Shown: in pieces, positions 32,569 through 40,695 of the stretch
How positions within the stretch are numbered: the first letter of the stretch is position 1
Layout: each line of letters begins with the position of its first letter
NCBI GenBank assembly: GCA_934234215.1
Contig: CAKQHB010000017.1
Location: forward strand, 1-60,767
DNA length: 60,767 nt
Source of the DNA: an uncultured Cuneatibacter sp.
GTDB lineage: Bacteria > Bacillota > Clostridia > Lachnospirales > Lachnospiraceae
Direction: 5' to 3'
Made by a program: the position numbers and the translations under genes
The notes under the pieces: model-generated
The model's input: only the letters and a program-made list of their open reading frames with translations
Databases searched by the model: none
What the model was told of the DNA's origin: nothing

Positions 32569-34176
32569 TCACACCTGTCCTAACAGCTCTTTCATGATCT
32601 GGGACTCTCTGCGGTGGCAGGAGAACAGGATCACCTGCGTATCGAGATGCTGCAGAACGTCCAGAGCGCTCCTGAGACGATCATCATCGTAGTAAGCAAA
32701 TACATCGTCCAGAAGGAAGGGAAGCGGCTCTTCAGGGCACAGAAGTCTGACAGAGGCGATGCGCAGTGCCAGATAGGCCTGTTCCATCGTGCCGCGGCTG
32801 AGCTGCTCCACCGGGATGAGCCGGTCGCTGGTATTCAGAGACAGATGGAACTGCTCGTCAAAGACCATATCGGAGTAACGGCCGTTTGTCAATTGAGAGA
32901 GAAGCGCGGAGGCATCTTCCCGCAGCTTCGGGCTGTAAGAACTCTGTACCTGCCTGGACAGTTCGTTGATCCGGGATTTGGCCAGCTCCAGAGCGTCCAG
33001 TTCTTCGGACATCTGCTTTTCCTGAGCGAGACTTTCCGAGAGCTGTCCGATCTGCTGCTCCAGCTGACTGATCTGCTCTTTGAGCTGACGCAGAAGGACG
33101 GACTTTTGCTCCTGCAAACGAATCTGCTGGTCTTTGGACTGGGACAGCTGTGCAATCTGGTCACTCAGAGCGTGAATCTGCTTTTGACGGTCGGCAGAGC
33201 GCCGGTCAATCTCTGCATGGATGGCATCCTGTCTGCGGTCCTGCCGTCTGGCAATCAATTCCACGATGACAGTGACAAGCAGGAAGAACCATCCGGCACC
33301 GAGAATCGGCAGTGTCCACTGGGAATCATAGAAGAAGTAAGAGCCCAGAGAAGCCAGCACACAGAGGAACGTCAGCACCGGGAACAAGACCCGGAAAAAG
33401 CCGGGGATTGTTCGGAGGCGGGGTATCACGCTGGTGTCGGAAGCTTCTTCGGCTTTGAGAGCAGCCTGCTCAGACAACAATGCCTGCAGTCTGGAGGAAG
33501 CATCTCCCGGCGCAGACGCTGAAGCGGGAGCTTCCTGCTCGATGGTCTGCAATGCGTTTTTCTTTTCCAGCAGCTGCTGCTCCAGCTGCATCTTCTTTGC
33601 GAGAGTATCCGACGGAATCTGTTTCTTGATCTCTTTTGCCTGCGTGTTCAGAGACTGAACAGCGGCTTTGAGATCAATCTGGGCATCCTGTGCAGTTGCC
33701 AGATTTGCAGAGTAATTTTGCAGCTCCGGGGCGAAATCACCATCGGGAGCGGCCTGCATCTGTCGAATCAGCAGTGTGTTGCGGAAGGTCGTCTCGGTCA
33801 TGGGTGCAAGGAGCGCGGCGAGAGTCTCCTCTGCAGGTTCCAGTGCAGCACCCTCGGTCTCATCCACGAGAGCAAGGCTGCGGTTTTCCTTTAAGAAAGA
33901 ACGCTCAATGCGGTACGTGTGTCCGTCCTTTTCGAACCACAGCTTGCCGCCGTAAGCGCCGGGCGTATTCCACGGCAGATAGCGCTGGTACAGACTGTTC
34001 CTGACACCGCGTCCGCGAGACGGATCTAATCCGAACAGCATCGCAGCAAGGAAGGTGTGAATCGTGGACTTGCCGGATTCGTTCGGTCCGTAGATCAAGT
34101 TGCAGCCTGCATGAAACGGGATCGTCCGGTTCTGGAACTTGCCGAACGCGGTCATTTCGATTTTTGTGATTTTCAT
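32569..34176 (-). CDS. AAA/SMC-like ATPase (YhaN/SbcC type, short)
   Basis: A 535-residue ATPase of the Rad50/SbcC group. Walker A is GPNESGKST near the N-terminus, the signature is LSRGTMEQAYLALRIA, and Walker B is FLLDDVFAYYDDDRL near the C-terminus. The coiled-coil arms are short (about 155-250 and 320-420). They are interrupted by two hydrophobic segments (about 262-310) that look membrane-spanning, as in YhaN. It is roughly half the length of typical SbcC/YhaN. It follows and overlaps by four bases the nuclease gene, its likely partner in DNA-end processing at the membrane. Confidence 0.85.
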   Translation of the reverse strand: MKITKIEMTAFGKFQNRTIPFHAGCNLIYGPNESGKSTIHTFLAAMLFGLDPSRGRGVRNSLYQRYLPWNTPGAYGGKLWFEKDGHTYRIERSFLKENRSLALVDETEGAALEPAEETLAALLAPMTETTFRNTLLIRQMQAAPDGDFAPELQNYSANLATAQDAQIDLKAAVQSLNTQAKEIKKQIPSDTLAKKMQLEQQLLEKKNALQTIEQEAPASASAPGDASSRLQALLSEQAALKAEEASDTSVIPRLRTIPGFFRVLFPVLTFLCVLASLGSYFFYDSQWTLPILGAGWFFLLVTVIVELIARRQDRRQDAIHAEIDRRSADRQKQIHALSDQIAQLSQSKDQQIRLQEQKSVLLRQLKEQISQLEQQIGQLSESLAQEKQMSEELDALELAKSRINELSRQVQSSYSPKLREDASALLSQLTNGRYSDMVFDEQFHLSLNTSDRLIPVEQLSRGTMEQAYLALRIASVRLLCPEEPLPFLLDDVFAYYDDDRLRSALDVLQHLDTQVILFSCHRRESQIMKELLGQV

Positions 34177-35225
34177 TTGCTTTCTCCCTTCAACAGGGCA
34201 GACAGCCCATAGTAAAGTGCTTTTGACTCCACGGGGGACAGGCCTTCTTCCGGGAAGGAGGCGAGAAAACGCCCGATGACATCTCCGGCATGTTCCCGGC
34301 GCAGTATGGCGAGATCATAGGCCGGTGTGGTGTGATCCTCCACGCGGATGATATGTCCCAGCAGCTTCAGACGATCCGGATCAATGGGAGCGACCGGGTC
34401 TGTGGAGCCTTCCAGAAGGATGCGGAAGACACAGTTCATCCGCTCTGCCAACAGGCGGCGCAGCTGATCCTCCACCGCAGTCTGCGTGATCTCCGGTGTG
34501 AGATTCAGGCGCAGCTGACGGTACTCGTGGCGGGAAGCCGGAACAAAGGAAAATGTCGTACCCTCGTCAGTGATCTCTCCGCGAATATAACCTCTTGCAC
34601 CGGTGTCGTTCTGATCGGTTGGTTCGAGGGAACCGGCATAAGCAGCGCACTGCTCCGGCCACTGGGACGGCTGATGGATATGTCCGAGAGCGATGTAGTC
34701 AAAGCCTTTGCTGTGCAGATCCCGCACGCGAAACGGCACATGAGATGCATCTCCGCCGTGCAGCAGCAGGATCTGATGACGTCCCTTCGTGCCGGGGCGC
34801 ACATTTTGACAGCGAGCCTCCGGAATTTCGATGCGGTCGTAGCTGAATCCACACACTTCGGTATTCAGATGTGGAAAATAAGCGGAAGCAAATGTGGGTT
34901 TGCGTAAAAAGATGACCTGCTTGCACCATGTGAAGTCCTGATAGGGGGAATCGGGAGTATTCGGATCATGGTTTCCGGCAATGAGCACCACATAGGTGTG
35001 GGTCAGTGTGGAAAACAGGTAATCGACTTCTTTCAGCTCAGCGACAGTCGGGATCTGGTGAAACAGGTCGCCGGAGATCAGGAGCAGGTCGATCTGATCC
35101 TGATTGCATACATCCAAAACAGATCGAAACGTAGCCATGCGATCCTCTGTCCACTGGCGGCTCCAGGAGCAGCCCGGATCTGTCACCAGTCCCAGATGAA
35201 CGTCGGCGATATGGATAAATTTCAT
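34173..35225 (-). CDS. SbcD/YhaO-type DNA repair exonuclease
   Basis: A 350-residue calcineurin-like phosphoesterase of the Mre11/SbcD class. The metal motifs are in order: HIADVHLG, ISGDLFH, AGNHDPN, LLLHGGD and ALGHIHQP. The ATG at 35225 has AGGA six bases upstream; a GTG at 35237 within that site is less likely. It is the first gene of a two-gene operon with the ATPase at 32569-34176. It probably trims double-strand break ends or hairpins. Confidence 0.9.
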   Translation of the reverse strand: MKFIHIADVHLGLVTDPGCSWSRQWTEDRMATFRSVLDVCNQDQIDLLLISGDLFHQIPTVAELKEVDYLFSTLTHTYVVLIAGNHDPNTPDSPYQDFTWCKQVIFLRKPTFASAYFPHLNTEVCGFSYDRIEIPEARCQNVRPGTKGRHQILLLHGGDASHVPFRVRDLHSKGFDYIALGHIHQPSQWPEQCAAYAGSLEPTDQNDTGARGYIRGEITDEGTTFSFVPASRHEYRQLRLNLTPEITQTAVEDQLRRLLAERMNCVFRILLEGSTDPVAPIDPDRLKLLGHIIRVEDHTTPAYDLAILRREHAGDVIGRFLASFPEEGLSPVESKALYYGLSALLKGESK

Positions 35226-35253
35226 GGGAATCCTCACTCTTGGTATGTATCAA

Positions 35254-35279
35254 GCAGGCGGGCATAAAAGCCCGCCTGC
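35254..35279. terminator. Hairpin downstream of asnS
   Basis: GCAGGCGGGC and GCCCGCCTGC make a perfect 10-bp stem around ATAAAA. On the minus strand it lies after asnS and before the nuclease gene, with only a short T run, so some readthrough is likely. Confidence 0.65.
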
Positions 35280-35300
35280 TAAGTTTGTTTTTACGATTGA

Positions 35301-36692
35301 TTACAGTTCGCAGTTGCCTACGGTTCTGGGGAACGGGATAACGTCGCGGATGTTGCCCATACCGGTCAGGTACATCACACAGCGCTCGAAGCCCAGACCA
35401 AATCCGGAGTGACGAACAGATCCGTACTTTCTCAGATCCAGATAGAAGGAGTAGTCCTCTTCCTTCAGATTCAGGTCCTTCATACGTGCGGTCAGCTTGT
35501 CATAGTCGTCCTCACGCTGGCTGCCGCCGATGATTTCACCGATGCCGGGAACGAGGCAGTCCATAGCAGCGACGGTCTTGCCATCGGGGTTCTGCTTCAT
35601 ATAGAAAGCCTTGATCTCCTGCGGATAGTCGGTAACGAATACCGGTCGCTTGAACAGCTTCTCGGTCAGATAACGCTCATGCTCGGTCTGCAGGTCACAG
35701 CCCCAGAATACCTTGTAGTCGAATTCGTCGTTGTGCTCTTCCAGCATCTTGACAGCCTCGGTGTAGGTCACATGACCAAACTCGGAATTCAGAACGTGGT
35801 TCAGACGGTCTAACAGTCCCTTGTCAACGAACTGGTTGAAGAAGTTCATCTCTTCGGGAGCGTTCTCCAGAACGTAGCGGATAACATACTTTAACATGTC
35901 CTCAGCTACCTGCATGTTATCATTCAGATCCGCGAATGCCATCTCCGGCTCGATCATCCAGAACTCAGCTGCATGACGGGTGGTGTTGGAATTCTCTGCA
36001 CGGAACGTCGGTCCGAAGGTGTAGATGTTGCGGAATGCCATCGCATAAGTCTCACCGTTTAACTGTCCGCTTACGGTCAGGTTGGTGGGCTTGCCGAAGA
36101 AATCCTGTGTGTAATCAATAGAACCGTCTGCGTTTTTCGGAACGTTGTTCAGATCCATGGTAGTAACCTGGAACATCTCGCCGGCGCCTTCGCAGTCACT
36201 GCCGGTAATCAGCGGAGTGTGAACATAAACAAAGTCTCTCTCCTGGAAGAACTTGTGGATTGCAAATGCGATCAGGGAACGAACGCGGAACACTGCCTGG
36301 AAGGTGTTCGTTCTGGGACGAAGATGGGAGATCGTTCTCAGATATTCCATGGAATGACGCTTTTTTTGCAGCGGGTAATCCGGAGAGGAAGTGCCCTCGA
36401 CGGTAACGGTGTCTGCCTGGATCTCAAAAGGCTGCTTTGCCTCCGGAGTAGCGACAAGTGTACCGCTTACGATGACAGATGCACCGACGTTTAACTTGCT
36501 GATGTCTGCAAAGTTGTCCATAGTATCATGATAAACGACCTGCAGGGTCTGGAAGCAGCTTCCGTCATGCAGAACAAGGAAACCAAAGGACTTGGAATCG
36601 CGGACACTGCGGAGCCATCCGCCGACCTGTACGGTCTGTCCAAGAAACGCTTCTGTATGATCGTAAAGCTCTCTTACAGTAGTAAGCTTCAT
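35301..36692 (-). CDS. asnS: Asparaginyl-tRNA synthetase
   Basis: A 463-residue class IIb synthetase. The N-terminal OB-fold (VQVGGWLRSVRDSKSFGFLVL) binds the anticodon. Motif 2 (FRAENSNTTRHAAEF) and motif 3 (GFGLGFERCVMYLTG) form the active site. The start at 36692 is set by AGGAGG eight or so bases upstream; an ORF extension to 36839 lacks a ribosome site. The 5' leader is only about 70 bases, so there is no room for a T-box riboswitch. Confidence 0.96.
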   Translation of the reverse strand: MKLTTVRELYDHTEAFLGQTVQVGGWLRSVRDSKSFGFLVLHDGSCFQTLQVVYHDTMDNFADISKLNVGASVIVSGTLVATPEAKQPFEIQADTVTVEGTSSPDYPLQKKRHSMEYLRTISHLRPRTNTFQAVFRVRSLIAFAIHKFFQERDFVYVHTPLITGSDCEGAGEMFQVTTMDLNNVPKNADGSIDYTQDFFGKPTNLTVSGQLNGETYAMAFRNIYTFGPTFRAENSNTTRHAAEFWMIEPEMAFADLNDNMQVAEDMLKYVIRYVLENAPEEMNFFNQFVDKGLLDRLNHVLNSEFGHVTYTEAVKMLEEHNDEFDYKVFWGCDLQTEHERYLTEKLFKRPVFVTDYPQEIKAFYMKQNPDGKTVAAMDCLVPGIGEIIGGSQREDDYDKLTARMKDLNLKEEDYSFYLDLRKYGSVRHSGFGLGFERCVMYLTGMGNIRDVIPFPRTVGNCEL

Positions 36693-36770
36693 AGAAATAA
36701 TCCTCCTGAAAGTATAAAAATGAACCGTCGCAGGGCGCACTGCTCCCACAGACGATACGATATTTTCTAG

Positions 36771-36797
36771 TATACTCGTTTTCCGCCTGTAATGCAA
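36771..36797 (-). promoter_or_regulatory. Probable asnS promoter
   Basis: On the minus strand TTTGCA/TTGCAT (about 36798-36792) and TATACT (36776-36771) are 15-16 bp apart. The -10 is perfect in five of six positions; the spacer is short. Confidence 0.5.
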
Positions 36798-36815
36798 ATA
36801 TGTTTTGGAAAAGGC

Positions 36816-36844
36816 TTGCAGTTTTTTTCGAAAAGACATACACT
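36816..36844 (+). promoter_or_regulatory. Promoter of the M20 amidohydrolase gene
   Basis: TTGCAG (36816-36821), a 17-bp spacer and TACACT (36839-36844). It is divergent from the asnS promoter. Confidence 0.6.
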
Positions 36845-36885
36845 AAAAAACGTCAAAAATGTTTTTTACGAAGAGGAGCGTTAAA

Positions 36886-38091
36886 ATGGACTATTTCCAT
36901 GGAAAAAATCCGGCACTTGCAGCGCTGCTGCAGGCAGAAGAACCGGAGACAATAAAGATGAGAAGATATCTGCATGAGCATCCGGAGCTGTCCATGCAGG
37001 AAAAAGAGACGAGCGCTTATGTGCAGGCAGAAGCGACGAGACTGGGACTGCCCTTTGAGATCGTGGGTGAGTACGGTGTGATCGTCCGTATTGACGGAAA
37101 AGAGCCGGGGGACTATGTAATGCTGCGTGCGGATATGGATGGACTTCCGGTAGAGGAAGATCCACGGAATCTGAGCTGCGAACGTACTTGCATTTCTGAG
37201 AATCCCGGCGTGATGCATGCCTGCGGCCATGATGCCCATATGGCGATGCTGCTGTCTGCTATGCGTGTGCTAGCAGCATACAGAGATCAGTTCGACGGTA
37301 CGATTCTTTTCTGCTTTGAGCAGGGTGAGGAGCCGATCGCCGGTGTTCATGCGATGATGAAAGGTCTGGAAAAGTATCCGGTCAAGACCTGCTATGGCAT
37401 GCATGTTTACTATGGATACGACAGCGGCAAGCTGGAGGTCAGCGCAGGTCCCCGCATGTCCGCTGCATATGGTTTTGAGATCACAATCCATGGCAAGGGC
37501 GGTCACGGTTCCAGACCGGATCTGTGCAATAGCCCGATCCTGTGTGGTACGCAGATGATCAACGCATGGCAGAATATTTGGTCTGTCCAGTTGGATCGCA
37601 CGAAGTCGGTCAGTCTCGGCATCGGGCAGTTTTGTGCCGGTGAAGCGATCAATGTCATTCCGGACACTGCATTTATCGGCGGATCGCTGCGGTATTTTGA
37701 CCGCGCAGCAGGTCCGGTAGCATGGGAAAAGTTCAAAAAAGCAGCGTACACTATTGCAGAGCTGAATGATTGCACCATCGACTTCCACGAACCGTACATG
37801 CCAGTTGGTCCGGTCATCAATGATGCGGAGTACAGTGAGCTGGCAAAGGAAGCAGCTGCAGAGGCTGTCGGTGAGGAGCATCTGATGGTGGGAGATCCCT
37901 GGTATGCATCGGAGAGCATGTCGTTTTATCTGGAAAAATACCCAGGTGTATTCGGACTGCTGGGCATCCGCAATCCGGAAAAAGGCACCGGCGCAAACCA
38001 TCATACATCCAGGTTCGATGTAGATGAAGATGCGATGAAGATCGGTGTTGCATCCGCAGTCAACTATGCGCTGCACGCCTTAAAAAAGTAA
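36886..38091 (+). CDS. M20-family amidohydrolase
   Basis: A 401-residue zinc/manganese hydrolase of the M20D group (aminoacylase/hippurate hydrolase-like). Metal-binding motifs are HACGHDAHM, FEQGEEP, GMHVYYG and a C-terminal NHHTSRFDVDE. A small dimerisation domain spans about 185-300 (GKGGHGSRPDLCNSP). It likely removes acyl groups from amino acids or opens N-acyl compounds; the substrate is unknown. AAGAGGAG precedes the ATG at 36886; the ATG at 36859 is disfavoured. Confidence 0.9.
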   Translation: MDYFHGKNPALAALLQAEEPETIKMRRYLHEHPELSMQEKETSAYVQAEATRLGLPFEIVGEYGVIVRIDGKEPGDYVMLRADMDGLPVEEDPRNLSCERTCISENPGVMHACGHDAHMAMLLSAMRVLAAYRDQFDGTILFCFEQGEEPIAGVHAMMKGLEKYPVKTCYGMHVYYGYDSGKLEVSAGPRMSAAYGFEITIHGKGGHGSRPDLCNSPILCGTQMINAWQNIWSVQLDRTKSVSLGIGQFCAGEAINVIPDTAFIGGSLRYFDRAAGPVAWEKFKKAAYTIAELNDCTIDFHEPYMPVGPVINDAEYSELAKEAAAEAVGEEHLMVGDPWYASESMSFYLEKYPGVFGLLGIRNPEKGTGANHHTSRFDVDEDAMKIGVASAVNYALHALKK

Positions 38092-38131
38092 GTATCGGAA
38101 GCTTGATCCGCTGAGAAAACACAGGCGAAGG

Positions 38132-38794
38132 TCATTCGAACGGTTTCAGAATCTGAAAATGATTTTTATGAAACGCGAGAAGGCCTTCGTTTTTCATTTT
38201 GCCCAATTCCTTTGACAGAGCGCTGCGGTCGAGGTTCAGATAATCTGCCAGCTCGTTTCGGTTGAACGGGATGTCGAATTCATTTGCACCGGTGAGGGAG
38301 CACTGCCTTGTGAAATAAACGGACAGTCTGCCGCGGATCGTCTTTGGCGATGTACAGAAAATGCGGGTGGACAGAGTGAGATTTTTCCGGAGGGACAGCA
38401 GCATCATATTTTGTCGCAGCTTTTGACGGCAGGAGTCAGTGTGGGTGTCATCCAGAAAGATCGCGGCGGGCAAAAATAAAATCTCGCCGGTTTCGGCGGC
38501 GATGACGTCCACCATGAGAGGCGAGCGGGTCAGGGCGTAGGATTCTCCGAAAATCTGTCCCGGCTCAATACGGTTCAGCAGGGTGCGATTGCCCCAGGGA
38601 TCGTTTGCCTCAATGCGTGCGCTGCCGGAGAGGACGATGCCGATTTCGGAAATGGAATCGCCGGAATGAAAGATTGTGGCATGTCGTTCAAAAGTGCGGC
38701 GGCGCAGTGTCGGCAGCGAGTACAGACACTTCCATTCGGAATCTGTAAAGCCGCGAAACAGCGGCGAGGGAATTTTAGGATAAGAAACAGCCAT
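38132..38794 (-). CDS. Crp/Fnr-family transcriptional regulator
   Basis: A 220-residue regulator with a cyclic-nucleotide-binding-like beta barrel (about 15-120: SGDSISEIGIVLSGSARIEAND, then PGQIFGESYAL) and a winged HTH (FNRNELADYLNLDRSALSKELGKM). No Cys cluster for an Fnr-type iron-sulfur centre is seen. The ATG at 38794 has GGAG nine bases upstream; the ATG at 38809 has none. It is divergent from an iron-sulfur protein gene whose promoter carries a palindrome at a class II activator position, so that gene is the likely target. Confidence 0.9.
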   Translation of the reverse strand: MAVSYPKIPSPLFRGFTDSEWKCLYSLPTLRRRTFERHATIFHSGDSISEIGIVLSGSARIEANDPWGNRTLLNRIEPGQIFGESYALTRSPLMVDVIAAETGEILFLPAAIFLDDTHTDSCRQKLRQNMMLLSLRKNLTLSTRIFCTSPKTIRGRLSVYFTRQCSLTGANEFDIPFNRNELADYLNLDRSALSKELGKMKNEGLLAFHKNHFQILKPFE

Positions 38795-38813
38795 ATTCTG
38801 ACACTCCATTCGT

Positions 38814-38853
38814 GGTTATAACAACCGATTTATTATGGCAAGCATACTATAAT
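38814..38853 (+). promoter_or_regulatory. Operator and promoter of the iron-sulfur protein gene
   Basis: The palindrome GTTATAAC (38815-38822), widened by GGTT/AACC arms (38814-38826), lies upstream of a TATAAT -10 (38848-38853). With a start near 38860 the palindrome centre is at about -41.5, the standard site for a Crp/Fnr class II activator. No good -35 is present. Confidence 0.55.
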
Positions 38854-38939
38854 AAGCCTGTAATCGCAAGAAATATTCGAGAAAAAGCGTATCGATCGCA
38901 GAGCGCTTTCTCGACCAAGATAACAAAAGGAGCGAAACG

Positions 38940-39674
38940 ATGAAAAGACAGATTATCGAGATCAACGAAGAAAAGTGCAATGGCTGCGGCGCCTGTGCGA
39001 CGGCCTGCCATGAAGGTGCAATCAGCATGGTAAATGGGAAAGCAAAGCTGATGCGGGATGATTATTGTGACGGTTTCGGCGATTGTCTGCCGAACTGTCC
39101 TACCGGTGCGATCACATTCGTAGAGCGGGAGGCGGCTGCATACGACGAAGCAGCGGTTCTTGCCAATAAGAAAAAGAAAGAATTAGAGGCGGCACTGCGC
39201 AGGGAAGCGGCGAAGACGCAGATGCCTGCCGGCGGATGTCCGGGCAGCCGCATGCGGACAATGAAAGAGCGGGCAGAACAGGAAGCGCCGATGCAGGCAG
39301 GGGCAAGGCCGTCCCGTCTCGGACAGTGGCCGTGTCAGATCAAGCTTGTCTCTCCGAACGCGCCGTATTTTGATGGCGCGAAGCTGTTGATCGCGGCAGA
39401 CTGCACCGCATATGCGTATGCAAATATGCATGAAGAATTTATGCGCGGGCACATTACACTCATCGGATGTCCAAAGCTGGATGCCATCGACTACAGCGAA
39501 AAGCTGACGGAGATCATTCGAAACAACGAGATCAAAGAAGTGACCATCGTGCGCATGGAAGTGCCCTGCTGTGGCGGTTTGGAGATGGCGGCAAAGAAGG
39601 CGCTGCAGGCAAGCGGAAAGTTCCTGCCATGGCGTGTGGTGACAATCTCCATTGACGGGCAGATTTTGGACTGA
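38940..39674 (+). CDS. Ferredoxin-type 4Fe-4S protein
   Basis: A 244-residue iron-sulfur protein. The first cluster motif is complete (CNGCGACATAC). The second reads CDGFGDCLPNC, with Phe where the second Cys is expected, so it may bind a 3Fe-4S cluster or recruit another Cys. A charged linker (about 65-120) leads to a C-terminal domain with CPKLD and VPCCGG motifs that could bind a further metal centre. It is divergent from the Crp/Fnr regulator. In related bacteria such proteins occur near nitrosative or redox stress genes; the electron partner here is unknown. Confidence 0.85.
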   Translation: MKRQIIEINEEKCNGCGACATACHEGAISMVNGKAKLMRDDYCDGFGDCLPNCPTGAITFVEREAAAYDEAAVLANKKKKELEAALRREAAKTQMPAGGCPGSRMRTMKERAEQEAPMQAGARPSRLGQWPCQIKLVSPNAPYFDGAKLLIAADCTAYAYANMHEEFMRGHITLIGCPKLDAIDYSEKLTEIIRNNEIKEVTIVRMEVPCCGGLEMAAKKALQASGKFLPWRVVTISIDGQILD

Positions 39675-39700
39675 ATTTCAAAATAAAAAGTGTAGTTTTC

Positions 39701-39762
39701 AAAAACTTCCCGGTCGTTTATAATGATAGCAGCGAATCATTCTAAACGACTGGGGAGTTTTT
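39701..39762 (+). promoter_or_regulatory. 20-bp inverted repeat masking the sigma-factor ribosome site
   Basis: The arm 39701-39720 (AAAAACTTCCCGGTCGTTTA) pairs with 39743-39762 (TAAACGACTGGGGAGTTTTT) at all but two or so positions, counting G-T pairs. The right arm holds the GGGGAG ribosome site and ends in a T run directly before the ATG at 39765. A TATAAT-like -10 (39719-39724) lies in the loop edge. The structure could be both a terminator for the iron-sulfur gene and a translation block for the sigma gene. Confidence 0.7.
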
Positions 39763-39764
39763 TC

Positions 39765-40358
39765 ATGAAAGAGGATAAAAACACTTCACAAAATCCGGAG
39801 GAGACGATCTCGGACGAGAGGGCGTATGAGCGGTATCTGCTGGGAGAGGAGTCTGCTGCGGAGATTCTCGTGGAGCGATATGGAGATGCGCTGACATTTT
39901 ATATCAATGGCTATATCAAGGATCTTCACGATGCGGAGGATCTGATGATCGAAGCTTTTTCTCTGCTGTTTGCAAAGGAGCGTCCGATCCGGGACGAGGG
40001 CAGCTTCAAAGCATATTTGTATAAGACTGCACGAAATCTGGCATTGCGGCACAGCAAGAAGCATCGGATCCGCTTTTTGAAGCTGGAGGAGCTGGACTTT
40101 GAACCGCCTGCAGGGGAACTGACGGATATGAAGCTTTTGCGGGATGAGCGGAATCGTATCCTGTATCATGCGCTGGAACGGATAAAAGCAGAGTATCGAG
40201 AGGTCCTGTATTTCATTTATTTTGAGGATATGAGCTATCGAGAGGCGGCGGAGGTTCTTGGAAAAAAGGAACAGCAGATCACGAATCTTGTCTATCGGGG
40301 CAAGCAGAGTCTGAAAAAGATTCTGGAGCAGGAGGGCTACAGATATGATGACAACTGA
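39765..40358 (+). CDS. RNA polymerase sigma factor, sigma-70/ECF type
   Basis: A 197-residue alternative sigma factor. Region 2 spans about 30-100 (DLHDAEDLMIEAFSLLF, then FKAYLYKTARNLALRH). Region 4 spans about 130-185 (LYFIYFEDMSYREAAEVLGKKEQQITNLVYRGKQSL), a helix-turn-helix for the -35 element. Regions 1 and 3 are absent, as in ECF sigma factors. The ATG at 39765 is preferred to the ATG at 39723. The gene overlaps a small membrane protein gene, the usual place of an anti-sigma factor, and a PrsW-type protease is encoded three genes on, suggesting release by membrane proteolysis. Confidence 0.88.
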   Translation: MKEDKNTSQNPEETISDERAYERYLLGEESAAEILVERYGDALTFYINGYIKDLHDAEDLMIEAFSLLFAKERPIRDEGSFKAYLYKTARNLALRHSKKHRIRFLKLEELDFEPPAGELTDMKLLRDERNRILYHALERIKAEYREVLYFIYFEDMSYREAAEVLGKKEQQITNLVYRGKQSLKKILEQEGYRYDDN

Positions 40359-40695
40359 GGAGCGGATGCGTTTGATCGGAAAGCGGACAGCAGAGATCAG
40401 ACGGCAGGAAGAACAGAAAAAACGGCGCGTGCAGGATGGACTTTGTCTGGCGGCGTGTCTGATTCTTGTGGTGGTGATCGGTGCATTTTTGCCGGGCGTA
40501 GTTTCCGGGCTATCTTATGAAGCTACCGGAGCGATGTCCGGTGCGGCAAGTCTTGTAGGAAGCAGTGAGGCACTGGGATATATTGTGATGGGATTGCTGT
40601 CATTTATGCTGGGTGTGTGCGTGACGGTGCTGCTGTACCGGCTGCGGAGACGGAACGAGCGCAGAAAGCAGGAGGAGACGGACGATGAACTTTGA
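40345..40695 (+). CDS. Small two-pass membrane protein, possible anti-sigma (paralogue A)
   Basis: A 116-residue protein with an Arg/Lys-rich cytosolic N-terminus (about 1-28), two membrane segments (about 32-52 and 78-100) and a basic C-terminal tail. It overlaps the sigma gene by 14 bp (ATG 40345; ATG 40348 also possible). It resembles the protein at 42216-42563 in length, topology and motif order, so the two are probably paralogues. Its position suggests it holds the sigma factor at the membrane, but it has no recognised anti-sigma domain. Confidence 0.7.
   Translation: MMTTEERMRLIGKRTAEIRRQEEQKKRRVQDGLCLAACLILVVVIGAFLPGVVSGLSYEATGAMSGAASLVGSSEALGYIVMGLLSFMLGVCVTVLLYRLRRRNERRKQEETDDEL

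Noticed and set aside
32614..33522. A 302-codon plus-strand frame opposite the AAA ATPase gene.
   Set aside because: The minus-strand gene has complete Walker A, signature and Walker B motifs. The plus-strand peptide has no recognisable domain.
36693..36764. Possible T-box riboswitch before asnS.
   Set aside because: The predicted leader is only about 70 bases, too short for a T-box, and no T-box core sequence is seen.
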